Shown: one piece after another, positions 35,182 through 46,415 of the stretch
Layout of the letters: the number at the start of each line of letters is the position of its first letter
Position numbering within the stretch: position 1 is the stretch's first letter
Source: Davidsoniella eucalypti
Lineage: Eukaryota > Ascomycota > Sordariomycetes > Microascales > Ceratocystidaceae
Direction: 5' to 3'
DNA: 64,000 nt
Assembly: GCA_004009845.1 (NCBI GenBank)
Contig: RMBW01000091.1
Coordinates: 62,001-126,000 of the forward strand
Notes under the pieces: generated by a model
Seen by the model: only the letters and a program-made list of their open reading frames with translations
Database searches by the model: none
Told to the model about the DNA's origin: nothing
Translations under genes and position numbers: made by a program

Positions 35182-38100
35182 TTAGTCACGCAGGTTGAAG
35201 GCATCTTCCAGGCACGAAACAACAGTCGCGCCGTCAATGTTCAACAGGCTCATACAAGCCGCAACTGAAGGCACCTCCTGGAAAGGACCCAGGGCTTCCA
35301 GGCAGTTTGCCTTAAAGGCAGTAGATAGAATGCCGTACTGAGCCAAGTCACTGCAATCCTGTGGGATCTCATTTGTGCACACAGAGTCTAGAAGACCTGA
35401 GATACACGAATATGTGAAATCACCGTTGTACTGGCCCTCGGGGAAGCAGCTAGCGAAGGTAGTGTCGGTATAATCGCCGAGGCCAATGGTGCTCTTACAA
35501 GAGCCGACCAGGAGGAGATAAGAAATCTTGTTGTTAGCGCCTTGAAGAACATCACAAGCAGTAGGCATAACAGGGCACAGCTCGGCGGCGGTAGATGTAG
35601 CAGCCGCGCTAGAAGATGTGCTCGAAGTGCTGCTAGGGCTGGTCGTGGTGGATGTCACGAAAGTAGAGGGCGAGGAAGTAGACTCGACCGAAGACGAAGT
35701 TGAGCTAGACTCGGCAGAGGTCGAAGAAGCAGCAGAGCTAGTGGACTCGGCAGAGGTTGAAGAAGCAACGGAGCTAGTGGACTCGGCAGAGGTTGAAGAA
35801 GCAACGGAGCTGGAAGGAGCGGAGCTAGACTCTGCAGAAGTAGAAGAAGCAACGGAGCTAGTGGACTCAGCAGAGGTTGAAGAAGCAACGGAGCTGGAAG
35901 CAGCGGAGCTAGACTCGGCAGAGGTCGAAGAAGCAGCAGAGCTAGTGGACTCGGCAGAGGTTGAAGAAGCAACGGAGCTGGAAGCAGCGGAGCTTGACTC
36001 GGCAGAAGTAGAAGAAGCAACGGAGCTAGTGGACTCGGCAGAGGTTGAAGAAGCAACGGAGCTGGAAGCAGCGGAGCTTGACTCGGCAGACGTTGAAGAA
36101 GCAACGGAGCTGGAAGGAGCGGAGCTAGACTCTGCAGAAGTAGAAGAAGCAACGGAGCTGGAAGCAGCGGAGCTTGACTCGGCAGAAGTAGAAGAAGCAA
36201 CGGAGCTAGTGGACTCAGCAGAGGTTGAAGAAGCAACGGAGCTGGAAGCAGCGGAGCTTGACTCGGCAGACGTTGAAGAAGCAACGGAACTCGAAGCAGC
36301 GGAGCTAGTGGACTCGGCAGAGGTTGAAGAAGCAACGGAGCTGGAAGGAGCGGAGCTAGACTCTGCAGAAGTAGAAGAAGCAACGGAGCTAGTGGACTCA
36401 GCAGAGGTTGAAGAAGCAACGGAGCTGGAAGCAGCGGAGCTAGACTCTGCAGAAGTAGAAGAAGCAACGGAGCTAGTGGACTCGGCAGAGGTTGAAGAAG
36501 CAACGGAGCTGGAAGCAGCGGAGCTTGACTCGGCAGACGTTGAAGAAGCAACGGAGCTGGAAGGAGCGGAGCTAGACTCTGCAGAAGTAGAAGAAGCAAC
36601 GGAGCTGGAAGCAGCGGAGCTTGACTCGGCAGAAGTAGAAGAAGCAACGGAGCTAGTGGACTCAGCAGAGGTTGAAGAAGCAACGGAGCTGGAAGCAGCG
36701 GAGCTTGACTCGGCAGACGTTGAAGAAGCAACGGAACTCGAAGCAGCGGAGCTAGTGGACTCGGCAGAGGTTGAAGAAGCAACGGAGCTGGAAGGAGCGG
36801 AGCTAGACTCTGCAGAAGTAGAAGAAGCAACGGAGCTGGACTCGGCAGACGTAGAAGAAGCAACGGAGCTGGAAGGAGCGGAGCTAGTGGACTCGGCAGA
36901 GGTTGAAGAAACAACGGAGCTGGAAGCAGCGGAGCTTGACTCGGCAGAAGTAGAAGAAGCAACGGAGCTGGAAGGAGCGGAGCTAGTGGACTCGGCAGAG
37001 GTTGAAGAAGCAACGGAGCTAGTGGACTCGGCAGATGTAGAAGCAACGGAGCTAGAAGAGACAGTAGATGTGACACCAGTGGAAGAGTCGACGGCAGAGC
37101 TCTGGGTCGAGGAAGCGCCTGTAGCAGACGAGCCAGCAGTAGAGGAACCAGTGGCAGAGCTACCGGTCGAGGAAGCGCCAGTAGTAGAGGAGCCAGCAGT
37201 AGAGGAACCAGTGGCAGAAGTATCAGTGGCAGAGCTACCGGTCGAAGAAGCGCCAGTAGTAGAGGAGCCAGCAGTAGAGCTACCGGTCGAGGAAGCGCCA
37301 GTAGCAGACGAGCCAGCAGTAGAGGAACCAGTGGCAGACGAGCCAGTAGTAGAGGAACCAGCAGTAGAGCTACCGGTCGAGGAAGCGCCAGTAGTAGAGG
37401 AGCCAGCAGTAGAGGAACCAGCAGTAGAGCTACCGGTCGAGGAAGCGCCAGTAGTAGAGGAGCCAGCAGTAGAGGAACCAGCAGTAGAGCTACCGGTCGA
37501 GGAAGCGCCAGTAGTAGAGGAGCCAGCAGTAGAGGAACCAGCAGTAGAGCTACCGGTCGAGGAAGCGCCAGTAGCAGACGAGCCAGTAGTAGACAAGCCA
37601 GTGGCAGAAGTATCAGTGGCAGAGCTACCGGTCGAGGAAGCGCCAGTGGCAGACGAGCCGCCAGTAGTAGACAAGCCAGTGGCAGAAGTATCAGTGGCAG
37701 AGCTACCGGTCGAGGAAGCGCCAGTAGTAGAGCTACCGGTCGAGGAAGCGCCAGTAGCAGACGAGCCAGTAGTAGAGGAACCAGTGGCAGAGCTACCGGT
37801 CGAGGAAGCGCCAGTAGCAGACGAGCCAATGGCAGACGAGCCAGTAGTAGAGGAACCAGTGGCAGAGCTACCGGTCGAGGAAGCGCCAGTGGCAGACGAG
37901 CCGCCAGTAGTAGACAAGCCAGTGGCAGAAGTATCAGTGGCAGAGCTACCGGTCGAAGAAGCGCCAGTAGTAGAGGAGCCAGCAGTAGAGCTACCGGTCG
38001 AGGAAGCGCCAGTAGCAGACGAGCCAGCAGTAGAGGAACCAGTGGCAGACGAGCCAGTAGTAGAGGAACCAGCAGTAGAGCTACCGGTCGAGGAAGCGCC

Positions 38101-39867
38101 AGTAGTAGACAAGCCAGTAGTAGAGGAACCAGTGGCAGAGCTACCGGTCGAGGAAGCGCCAGTGGAAGACGAGCCGCCAGTAGAAGATTCTGTAAGTGAA
38201 CCAGATCCTTCCGATGCCGTGTTGGTAGGATAGCTAGTAGGCAAGTCCGAACTCGAGCTGGGGAATACATAAGCAATACCAGTTTCTTCCGCACGTGCAG
38301 CAATTCCGGGCGTACTGCTGGGAGGGTAGTACAAAGTCATACCATCAGGACCCGCACAACCGCAATCGACTGTAGAAGTTGAGTAAGGTCCAGTCCAGGG
38401 GTTAGTTACACTCGTAGGAGGAATTGAGATAATGGTCGTAGCGGTGTTCGTGCCACTGGGTGTGATCGTGATAGTTGAAGGGTAGCTGGTAGGGCAGTCG
38501 CAGTAGGCAGCATATGCAAGCTGGGTGTACGTAGGAGCGGCAGTTGTCGACATAGTATCAGACGAACCAGTCGCAGGGGTGCCTGTCGATGAAGCACCAG
38601 TGCCAGTAGAGGAGCCGCCAGTACCAGTGCTAGAAGCACCAGTGCCAGTAGAGGAGCCGCCAGTACCAGTGCTAGAAGCTCCAGTGCCAGTAGAGGAGCT
38701 GCCGATACCAGTGCTAGAAGCACCAGAGCCAGTGGATGAAACACCAGTGCCAGTGGAGGAGCCGCCAATACCAGTGCTAGAAGCTCCAGTGCCAGTAGAG
38801 GAACCACCAGTACCAGAACCAGTGGATGAAGCTCCTGTGCCAGTAGAGAGACTACCTGTACCAGATGCGGTGGATGAAGCACCATTGCCAGTAGAGGAGC
38901 CGCCGATACCAGTGCTAGAAGCACCAGAGCCAGTGGATGAAACACCAGTGCCAGTGGAGGAGCCACCTGTACCAGAGCCGGTGGATGAAGTGCCAATGCC
39001 AGTATAGGAGGCGCCAGTACCAGTGCTAGAAGCTCCTGTGCCAGTAGAGAGACCACCTGTACCAGAGCCGGTGGATGAAACACCAGTGCCAGTGGAGGAG
39101 CCGCCAGTGCCAGTGCTAGAAGCACCAGTGCCAGTAGAGGGAACACCAGTACCAGAGCCAGTGGATGAAACACCAGTGCCAGTGGAGGAGCCGCCAGTAC
39201 CAGTGCTAGAAGCTCCAGTGCCAGTGGAGGAGCCACCAGTGCCAGTGCTAGAAGCCCCAGTGCCAGTAGAGGGGCCACCTGTACCAGAGCCGGTGGATGA
39301 AGCTCCTGTGCCAGTAGAGAGACTACCTGTACCAGAGGCGGTGGATGAAGCACCAGTGCCAGTAGAGGAGCCGCCAGTACCAGTGCTAGAAGCTCCAGTG
39401 CCAGTAGAGGGAACACCAGTACCAGAGCCGGTGGATGAAGTACCAATGCCAGTATAAGAGCCGCTTGTGCCAGAGCCAGTGGATGAAGCACTAGTACTAG
39501 AACCGGTTGCGGAAGAGCCAGGAGTAGTGATGCTACCAGTTTTTATCAAGGTCCTACAAGTTTTCGAGTTTAGTTATTAGTTATTGACGGGGTATATCTA
39601 GAATGCTTACGTGTAGCCAGTGGTGGTAGTCGTAGATGTGAGGTCCACAGTGGTGAAGATATCAGTCGGCACGTCTGAAACAGTGATGGTGACACCAGGC
39701 CCAACAGTGAACACAGTGGGTTCAGTCGCGTGAGTGCTAACAACAACAGGCTGATCAATAATGACCACAGTGGGCTGAACGATCACAGTAGTGATGCCGT
39801 TCGGGCACTCAGCAGCCGCGTAGACAAGACCGAGGCCGGCACTGCCAGCAAGAGTAGACGCCTTCAT
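35182..39867 (-). CDS. Large secreted Ser/Thr/Gly-repeat (mucin-like) wall protein with C-terminal Cys domain
   Basis: Two exons (39867-39611 and 39553-35182; 57-base intron) give 1,542 residues. The start is ATG at 39867, with a signal peptide of about 19 residues (MKASTLAGSAGLGLVYAAA). A short Val/Thr-rich domain (ITTVIVQPTVVIIDQPVVV) follows, then three repeat blocks: SSTGTGA/SSTGSGTG units (about residues 90-420), an island without repeats but with Cys (QLAYAAYCDCPTSYP, DCGCAGPDGMTLYYPPSS), SSTGSSATG/STTGASS units (about 540-910), and SSVASSTSAESSSA units (about 920-1380). It ends in a unique domain of about 135 residues with eight or more Cys (ELCPVMPTACDVLQGANN ... CLEDAFNLRD). No C-terminal hydrophobic GPI signal is seen, so attachment would be by other means. 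The repeats imply heavy O-glycosylation. Open frames on both strands through the repeats are side effects of codon repetition. The protein family is not recognised. Confidence 0.88.
35941..36837. repeat. In-frame 447-base tandem duplication inside the wall-protein gene
   Basis: Bases from about 35941 to 36390 recur 447 bases farther on, to about 36837, with only a few substitutions. Marker strings cggagctagtggactcgg (36021 and 36468) and cggaactcgaagcagc (36285 and 36732) are both exactly 447 apart. That is 149 codons, so the reading frame is kept. It is nested in the shorter SSVASSTSAES units. Confidence 0.88.
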
Positions 39868-42602
39868 GATGGTACCAGGAAAAGAAATACGTTAGATTGT
39901 AGTAAAGAGTGTTGAGAATCAAGTGTGAGATGAGTTCTAAGATATAAAAATAAAGGGTGAAAACAATCAAGAGTATCGCAAGATAAGAGCTGTCAAGAAG
40001 TGAACAAAAGTGGGTGGTCAGAAGCGAAAAAACAGGAGGGACGAAAAGAAAGAAAGGAACAAACACAGAAAGCAGAGCAGAAGAGAAAGTGCTTTGTGCT
40101 TGTGAAAGTGCTGCGTGAAGAAGAAACTCCTGGGAATTGAGATCAAAGGCCGACGAGGCCAAGTCTTATATGTGAATTTGCGTTTGGCACGATACCGCAG
40201 TAAACGTCGTGTAAACACCACCATATAGCCCAACAAACATCATGTCCTTCGAGCTAGAATCCATCTTCCCACTGACAGCCCTTGGGATCGAACATGTTCT
40301 CTCCTGTCCGCTGTAACCCTCGATCTGGTACAAACCCGCTGGCAGCTCTCGGCTCAGTTCCCACAACCGTCTGGTTCAGTCTGTCTATCCGCTACAGCCA
40401 TCATGTTGGCTGTTGACTCCCACCACTCGTCGTTTGGATCTGGTATGGCGTCGGTAAATCAAGTGGCAATGCACAAAGATGCCGAAACAACCGACAAGCC
40501 TAGCTAGCCCAGTTGCCCTAGGAACTGTTTGCCATGGCAGAGAGGCCAAAAAGAAAAAGCCCCATTGTCACGACTTGAAGTCTATGCTCTCCCTAGCATA
40601 TGCTTTGCCCTTTGGTGAACCTGTTAGTGCGCAAAGGAATAGCCGATTAGATGGCGGTGATCGGCTCTTGCCTCACAGCAAGTTCTAGTAAGAAGCGATC
40701 CTCTGAGGGCAAGACTATCGAGGTTCGTAGGGAAACAGACACCGGAGTTATCCTCGCGTTCATCCATGCCGCCAGGAGAAGGAATCATAAGCACATTCCC
40801 GTGTAAGAACGCAAGTCGAAATGACCTTGGCATTCCTCTCCAAGACCGCCGGTGGTATACCAGCGATCATTCTATCGTTGTTGGCGAAGTTGTTGTGGAG
40901 CTCAGTAGCCAGCTCTCTGGAGAATCTTGGCTCTGCCAGCAGTATCGAATGGATCCCTTTTAGGTTTGCAGGATACACAATACGCCCTTAAAGGTGTGTA
41001 GATACACCAAACCTCAGAGACACTAAGTGGACGGGTGAACCCATTATTAACCCTTACGATACACCAACATCAAACTATGTTGGGATACGAGGAACTTTGT
41101 GTGTATATCCAATAGACATAAAAAACGCTCACTATTACTGAATCACGCAGGACCTCTATGCGAGGGATAGCAACCGAGCCTAGCCACAGACTTTTTCTCA
41201 GTAGGTCAAGAACTTTGAACAAGCTAAATCTACTTATGCATTTACAGTTCCACAACAGTGGTCGTTTTAAAGTTTAAATCAGAAGATTTAATCTCAAATA
41301 AATATTCACCGCGTAGTACCAAGTCTAGCGTAGATTGGGCTTACTGAGAAAATATGACTACCTCTATCGAGTTAGCGCAGTATATTCATCAGAGATGCTT
41401 AATATTATGACAATTGACCCTTCAGTTGTGCTTCATGATATATCACAATGTTTCAGGTAATACACCAAAATTCTCATTATGTGCGAAGTATTCCATTTTT
41501 ACAAAAATATATTGCCATTCATTGCATAGTAGCCATATCGTCTAGTAAGACAGGTAAATCGTAAGCCGCGCAATTTTTACAATAATTTCATGATTTTATT
41601 TCTATATTCTCTAAGCAAGACTTGAGAAAACAGCATTACATTCGGTCCAGACCCAGATACTCGGTCTTTCTGGTTATCAAAGGCACGTGAGAAAAGCCAT
41701 TCCTCTTCCTTTCGCTCATTCTGACATGAACACAATCAATATCTATGCAGACACTTGTTGTCTCCATAGCAAGAAAACTATAACCATAACGTCCAAAAAG
41801 AATGGCCGTGTTTTGCAAGGGCTGATACCGAAACATCCGCGTGCCTTCTATCAACGTCAATCTCCCATACTCATTTCTCATCGCAAACGATATCCACTCT
41901 ACATTCCGAAGCATGAAGCCATGGCATCAGAAGTGACTGAAGGCACGAGGAGCTTCTCTCGCGACTCCTCAATCTTGCAGGTCACAGTGACCACCAAAGA
42001 ATGAAAGAAAAAAGATCATGTGTGTGTGAATCAAATTACATGCTATCATGCTTCATACTGATCGCAACAAGCTGGCTAAGCCTCAAATAACAAGAATGCA
42101 GGAAGGGATGCTTCAAACTCTGCGAGCGTGTTACTAACAGATCCATGAGGGAGTCATATGTGTAAAGCTTGTAAGTAATGTATTGCAAATTCTGTACACC
42201 AAGTCACCGAGTCGAGCCTCGTTAGCTCTTCTGTCGGAGGGGATACTGGATGGGACAAACACTGTTTGCGTACGACCGCGGGTGGCCTGAGGGAGGCTGT
42301 TGGCCAGGCCGTCATGATACTTAAGATAAAGGTTTGCCGCCTTGACGACAGATGGAATAGAGATATGCCTTCTTCAGACTTCACTGCTTCTGCATCTCGC
42401 TTTCTTCTTCTGTTAGTTGAGTTCTATTTTCTGTTGTCTCTTTTCAGTTCCTTCTTTTTCTTTGCTTTGGTTTTTACCCATCCTCTCATTCGCTTGACCG
42501 ATTGCCTTCTTTGAACTTTATTATCTTAATATTCTTGTTATTTTCCACCTTTATTCACAGCGTTCATTTTACTTTTCTCTTTAAACCCAACTTAACTTCA
42601 AG
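39868..42602. other. Divergent intergenic region between two wall-protein genes
   Basis: Upstream of both the minus-strand mucin-like gene and the plus-strand GPI-protein gene. A pyrimidine-rich leader (about 42400-42600) precedes the latter. Two stretches (40620-40980 and 41640-42000) have somewhat coding-like frames on both strands but no consistent gene model. No RNA gene was recognised. Confidence 0.45.
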
Positions 42603-43820
42603 ATGAGTTTCCACAAGCTTGCTGTTCTGTCTCTTCCCGCCGCGGCCATGGCCTATGATCCGCGTGCGTGGTTGATGGGTCGTGATGCTGCAGAATGCAC
42701 TACCTCTATCACCAAAGACCCTATCACCGTGACATCGACGGCTAGCATTTCCACTTACACTCCCCCAAGTGTTACCGGCAGCAGCTACGCTACTGAGGAG
42801 ACTGTGTACACGACAGTCACTGACTGCCCCGAGACTGACCTGACGGCCACTACCACTGCGCCGCCAATCACAACCATCACGTCGGCACCCATTATGAACT
42901 CTGAGTCGTACTACACCACTGTGTTCACGACCTTCTACGAGACTGTATGCGAGACTGGTATTGACACCATCACGTACACTATCACCAAGACGTGCTCTAA
43001 GGACAGCTGCCACCACCACAGCACTGACGTGCCTCCTGGTTTCACTACCACAGTCACTACTTGCACTGCTTGTGGTACTGAAGACGTCACGACAACTCTC
43101 ACCATCCCCTGCGAGACTGACACTCCTGTCGTGCCTACCGACACCACTACCGCTGAGTCTTCTACAACAGTTTCGTCGGATAGTCCTGCACTGCCTACCA
43201 CTGAGTCTTCTACAACAGTTTCGTCGGATAGTCCTGTACTGCCTACCACTGAGTCTTCTACAACAGTTTCGTCGAATAGTCCTGCACTGCCTACCACTGA
43301 GTCTTCTACAACAGTTTCGTCGGATAGTCCTGTAACGCCTACCACTTCTGATGATGGTTCTTACACCACCTTCACTACCGAGTACCCCTCGCCCTGTTCT
43401 ACTGGTATCGAGACTCACACTTATACCATCACTCACCACTGCTCGGAAGAGAAGTGCACTCGTCCCACTGACACTCCCCCTGATGGCTTCACTTCCACTG
43501 TCGTTGAGTGCACTTCGTGCGGCGGCGAGGGCACTCTTACTGCCACCATCACCGTTCCCATCTGCCCTGAATGCCACCACTCTGCTACTACCACTGGCAC
43601 TGTTGATTCTACTGCCACTCCCACTGGCTCCGGCGCCGCGTCGTCTTCCGGCTCTGGCGGCAGCAGCACCAGTGGTTCCAACGATGGATCCAGCACCAGC
43701 GGTTCTAGCCCTACCACTGCTCCTAGTGAGCCTGCTACTGCCGGTGCCGTTGGTCGCTCCATCCAGAGTTTCGCCACTGTTGTCACTATTGTCGTTGCCC
43801 TGTGGAACACTGTTATCTAA
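42603..43820 (+). CDS. GPI-anchored cell wall protein with duplicated Cys module
   Basis: Intronless, 405 residues. Signal peptide of about 17 residues (MSFHKLAVLSLPAAAMA). Two copies of a roughly 75-residue Cys-containing module follow. The first is near residues 100-175 (VFTTFYETVCETGIDTITYT, KTCSKDSC, PPGFTTTVTTCTACG, TLTIPC). The second is near 258-325 (TTEYPSPCSTGIETHTYTIT, HHCSEEKC, PPDGFTSTVVECTSCGGEG, ITVPIC). They flank four 16-residue Ser/Thr repeats (STTVSSDSPALPTTES). A Ser/Gly-rich stem leads to a hydrophobic C-terminus (SFATVVTIVVALWNTVI) preceded by small residues, fitting a GPI signal. Expected in the cell wall or outer membrane leaflet. I know similar Thr-rich wall proteins in ascomycetes but cannot assign a specific function. 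Confidence 0.88.
   Translation: MSFHKLAVLSLPAAAMAYDPRAWLMGRDAAECTTSITKDPITVTSTASISTYTPPSVTGSSYATEETVYTTVTDCPETDLTATTTAPPITTITSAPIMNSESYYTTVFTTFYETVCETGIDTITYTITKTCSKDSCHHHSTDVPPGFTTTVTTCTACGTEDVTTTLTIPCETDTPVVPTDTTTAESSTTVSSDSPALPTTESSTTVSSDSPVLPTTESSTTVSSNSPALPTTESSTTVSSDSPVTPTTSDDGSYTTFTTEYPSPCSTGIETHTYTITHHCSEEKCTRPTDTPPDGFTSTVVECTSCGGEGTLTATITVPICPECHHSATTTGTVDSTATPTGSGAASSSGSGGSSTSGSNDGSSTSGSSPTTAPSEPATAGAVGRSIQSFATVVTIVVALWNTVI
43153..43344 (+). repeat. Four 48-base tandem repeats in the GPI-protein gene
   Basis: Units starting ctgagtcttctacaacagtt occur at 43153, 43201, 43249 and 43297 with one to three differences each. They encode 16-residue Ser/Thr/Pro units, so copy number can change without breaking the frame. 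Confidence 0.9.
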
Positions 43821-44246
43821 AGCAGCTGTTTCTATTTCATCGATAAACATATATCGGCAGTTCTGTTGGCTGTGATGACGAAAATGGGCCAGTGGTGTAC
43901 CTTGTGTGTTTTCTGCCCGTGATTATCGATGTATGCTGTGTTGTAGTTGTTAAGTGCGGGGTCGTTTTGTATTTGGCATGTTGGCCGGAGATATTTACCA
44001 TAATCAACAATATTGTTTTATTCCCTTTGTCTTGTCATATGTCGTTCCAGTCTTGTTGGTTTGTCATATGCACCCTTGAAAGGGATATATAAGAATATTC
44101 GGTTAGCATTTAGTTCTAATTCTCATTTCATTGATAAACTACGTAACCTAACATTTCCTTAATCTTTGAACGTTGTAAATTAACAAACACCGCTGTGACG
44201 TCTTGACTACCAATGTACAGCAGTTTTTTTGACAGTTCTGTTGCCA
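43821..44246. other. 3' flank of the GPI-protein gene
   Basis: AT-rich sequence between the GPI-protein stop codon and the retroelement target site. No gene was seen. It probably contains the 3' UTR of the upstream gene. Confidence 0.5.
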
Positions 44247-44259
44247 AGCTACAATGCTC

Positions 44260-44954
44260 CATTCAACCTTCTCCCTACAACCCTCGGGGGGTACCTTTGA
44301 GTTCGAGTACCTCCCCCTCCATCCAAAGACGAATCTTTCCCCTTCGTCGTGGGTTTTAAGAGCGACCAGCACATATCCCCAATGCTGCTGTCCATTCTTG
44401 GTTTCTTTTCCGACATTTGTCGTCTTTGAAGCACCTTTCTGTGAAGCCTTAAGCCCGACTGAATGTTCTCACCAGCGACTGATCCCGCACCTTTTCGACC
44501 GTTGGTCTCCCGAGTCCATCGCACTCACCTCAGGGAGCCACGTCGGGCAGCCCTTTTGAAGGTTCCGGATGGGAATCTCGTTGCTGTGCTTCATCCATAG
44601 CACCCGACTCGATTACGCCAATTTTCTTTCTTATGATCACCAGCCTCTTGGAGGCTCACTGAATAGTGGGGGTGGTAGCTCCACTTAGGGATTTGGTTTT
44701 GTGGGTCTGTCTTTTGGGGATTGTTTTGTGGAGGCACTGTTTTTGCTTTTTTTTTTGTATTTGTTTTTGTTGCTCTTAGTGGAGGTATGGACCACTAGTT
44801 CTTCGGGGCTAGGAAGGGCGGTGTCGTCCCGCACATACAAAGCTATTGAGCCTGTCTAGCGGAGGACTTTAAATATCTGTCCGATATCCAATCCGGCGTC
44901 GTATGATCTCGGTGATTTAGGTAAACGTTAAATTTAATCAAATCAAAATCAAAG
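44260..44954 (+). mobile_element. Compact retroelement copy with 13-base target-site duplication
   Basis: The simplest copy of the family in the window, 695 bases, flanked by perfect repeats agctacaatgctc at 44247-44259 and 44955-44967. It starts with accttctccctacaaccc, runs about 470 bases to gaggcactg, continues through a T-rich tract, and ends with ggaggactttaaatatctgt, gatttaggtaaacgttaaat and AATCA-type repeats. A GTTCGAGTACC string near 44300 resembles a pol III B box, but no convincing A box was found. No ORF of its own was recognised, so it must depend on enzymes from another element, perhaps the Tad-like LINE, whose remnants share the end module. Confidence 0.85.
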
Positions 44955-45615
44955 AGCTACAATGCTCTGGTAACATTGTTTTGAGGCAAAATGGAAAGCC
45001 AGATTGCTTTTCGCACCACTGCAGATATCGAAGACGTAAATCAGTGGATACACTTTATTATGTGTACAGATAGTGATATGTGTGGTATGGTATGCCTTGT
45101 AGTAATCCATATGTGGGTTCAAACTTTGACTGGTTCGTAGATGGCTTTTATGTATCTTCGAATATGTAATTGTGCATTCAGGTATATCGGCCGATGTACA
45201 TAAGAATAAACTTAGTACTTGACACAGTGTACATACTGTACATGCTGCAGAGCGTCAGTCAAACAAAATACTACACATAATTATGAAAAGGCTCTTCAAC
45301 GTTTTACTAAATAAAAGCGAACAAATGTCTAGTAACCCGAAAAGGCCCGGATATCGCTATTGGCGAATGGACACTGACTTTCAATACTCATGCAATGTAT
45401 CTGTACTGTATTTCCTGTCTGTGACGACATCATACCAATAATCAATACAGGGCTTGTTGGGTAGAGAGGGCGCCCAGGTCAGCCAAAAGGTGAAATGCAA
45501 CAGCAATACTAGAAATTGAAGAAGAAAAAAATGCAAAATGCAAATCATCAGCTATGCAAACAAAGTCAACTGATCCCTCCTGGCAATTTTCGTCGTGCAA
45601 GTTCGATCCCTAGGC

Positions 45616-45893
45616 CTAATGGCGGTTTCGCCTATTCCACTTGACAAAAAGCCCATCATCTTCTGCATCTACTTCTTCTTCTTCTTCGATCTTTGGCCAG
45701 CGGATATCAGGAGACCGTTTGAGAAGTAAAAAGGATGAGATAAATGTAACTCTACCTAGTAGTAGATGGCTGCAGGCCACTCGACTTAACTGGTCAACAG
45801 AGTCAGTCACCAGGCACCACTGCGTCTTTGGGATCGCGGGGTGCAGCACAGTCTGTATCCAGCGGAGATCGCAGCAGTTCGAAGACTCCGTTT
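45616..45893 (-). CDS. Possible C-terminal exon of an unrecognised protein
   Basis: The minus strand is open for about 90 codons and ends in a natural-looking C-terminus: DLRWIQTVLHPAIPKTQW, then VTDSVDQLSRVACSHLLLGR, then an acidic/basic tail (PKIEEEEEVDAEDDG, FVKWNRRNRH). About 40 bases before it, a perfect intron-end pattern (actaatacatatatag) precedes another coding-like stretch in a different frame. No upstream exon or start codon could be joined. It may be a gene remnant. Function unknown. Confidence 0.25.
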
Positions 45894-46398
45894 ATACAGA
45901 TACGGCCGAGTAAAGCCGTGAACTGTGCGTACTATATATGTATTAGTATGTATACATTAAACAAAGCGACGGTGCTATCCTCGGCTTTGCTTATTAAGAA
46001 TTAAGTATACCAAGGGTTAGGACAGCCCGACTAGTAACCCTTATATAACACTCTTGTCACACACATGAACTACAAATGCACAAATAAATCCGACACTAAT
46101 TCCCTTTGTCGTAAATATGTACAGAGAAAAAAAATATAAAATGGCTCAAAAGACAACTAGCCTTTCGACTTCCGCAGTTATCCAAGTGCCAATCATTACT
46201 AAAACGAGTGATAACCCTTCATGCCCTAGCTGGCTGAATTTAAGAGAAATGGGTGGAATATGCGATCTACGAACCCGGTATTAGACAAAGAAGAGCAAAG
46301 ACGCACTCGTCTCGCAGGCGCTTGATATGAGTTCGGTCAATACGACGTCGGATTTCTGCGGACCGTATCAAGGAAAGCTTTTTTTATTTCTTCTTTTT

Positions 46399-46415
46399 AT
46401 ATATATATATATATA
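46399..46415. repeat. TA dinucleotide microsatellite
   Basis: An uninterrupted run of alternating T and A followed by a T-rich tract, in non-coding DNA. Confidence 0.85.

Noticed and set aside
35618..38233. An 871-codon open frame on the plus strand and another long minus-strand frame through the mucin-like gene
   Set aside because: These are stop-free only because the real gene is built of repeated codons. They give monotonous Glu/Val or Leu/Pro peptides and have no splice or start signals.
40620..40980. Coding-like frames on both strands
   Set aside because: No frame holds over the whole stretch, no start, splice or family signal was found, and overlapping frames look equally plausible.
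41636..42004. Overlapping ORFs of 92 (minus) and 105 (plus) codons
   Set aside because: Neither resembles a known family. The minus frame would need a frameshift to extend, so it was not called as a gene.
44254..44559. A 101-codon ORF in the retroelement head
   Set aside because: Other copies have frameshifts and stops in every frame, so no conserved protein is encoded.
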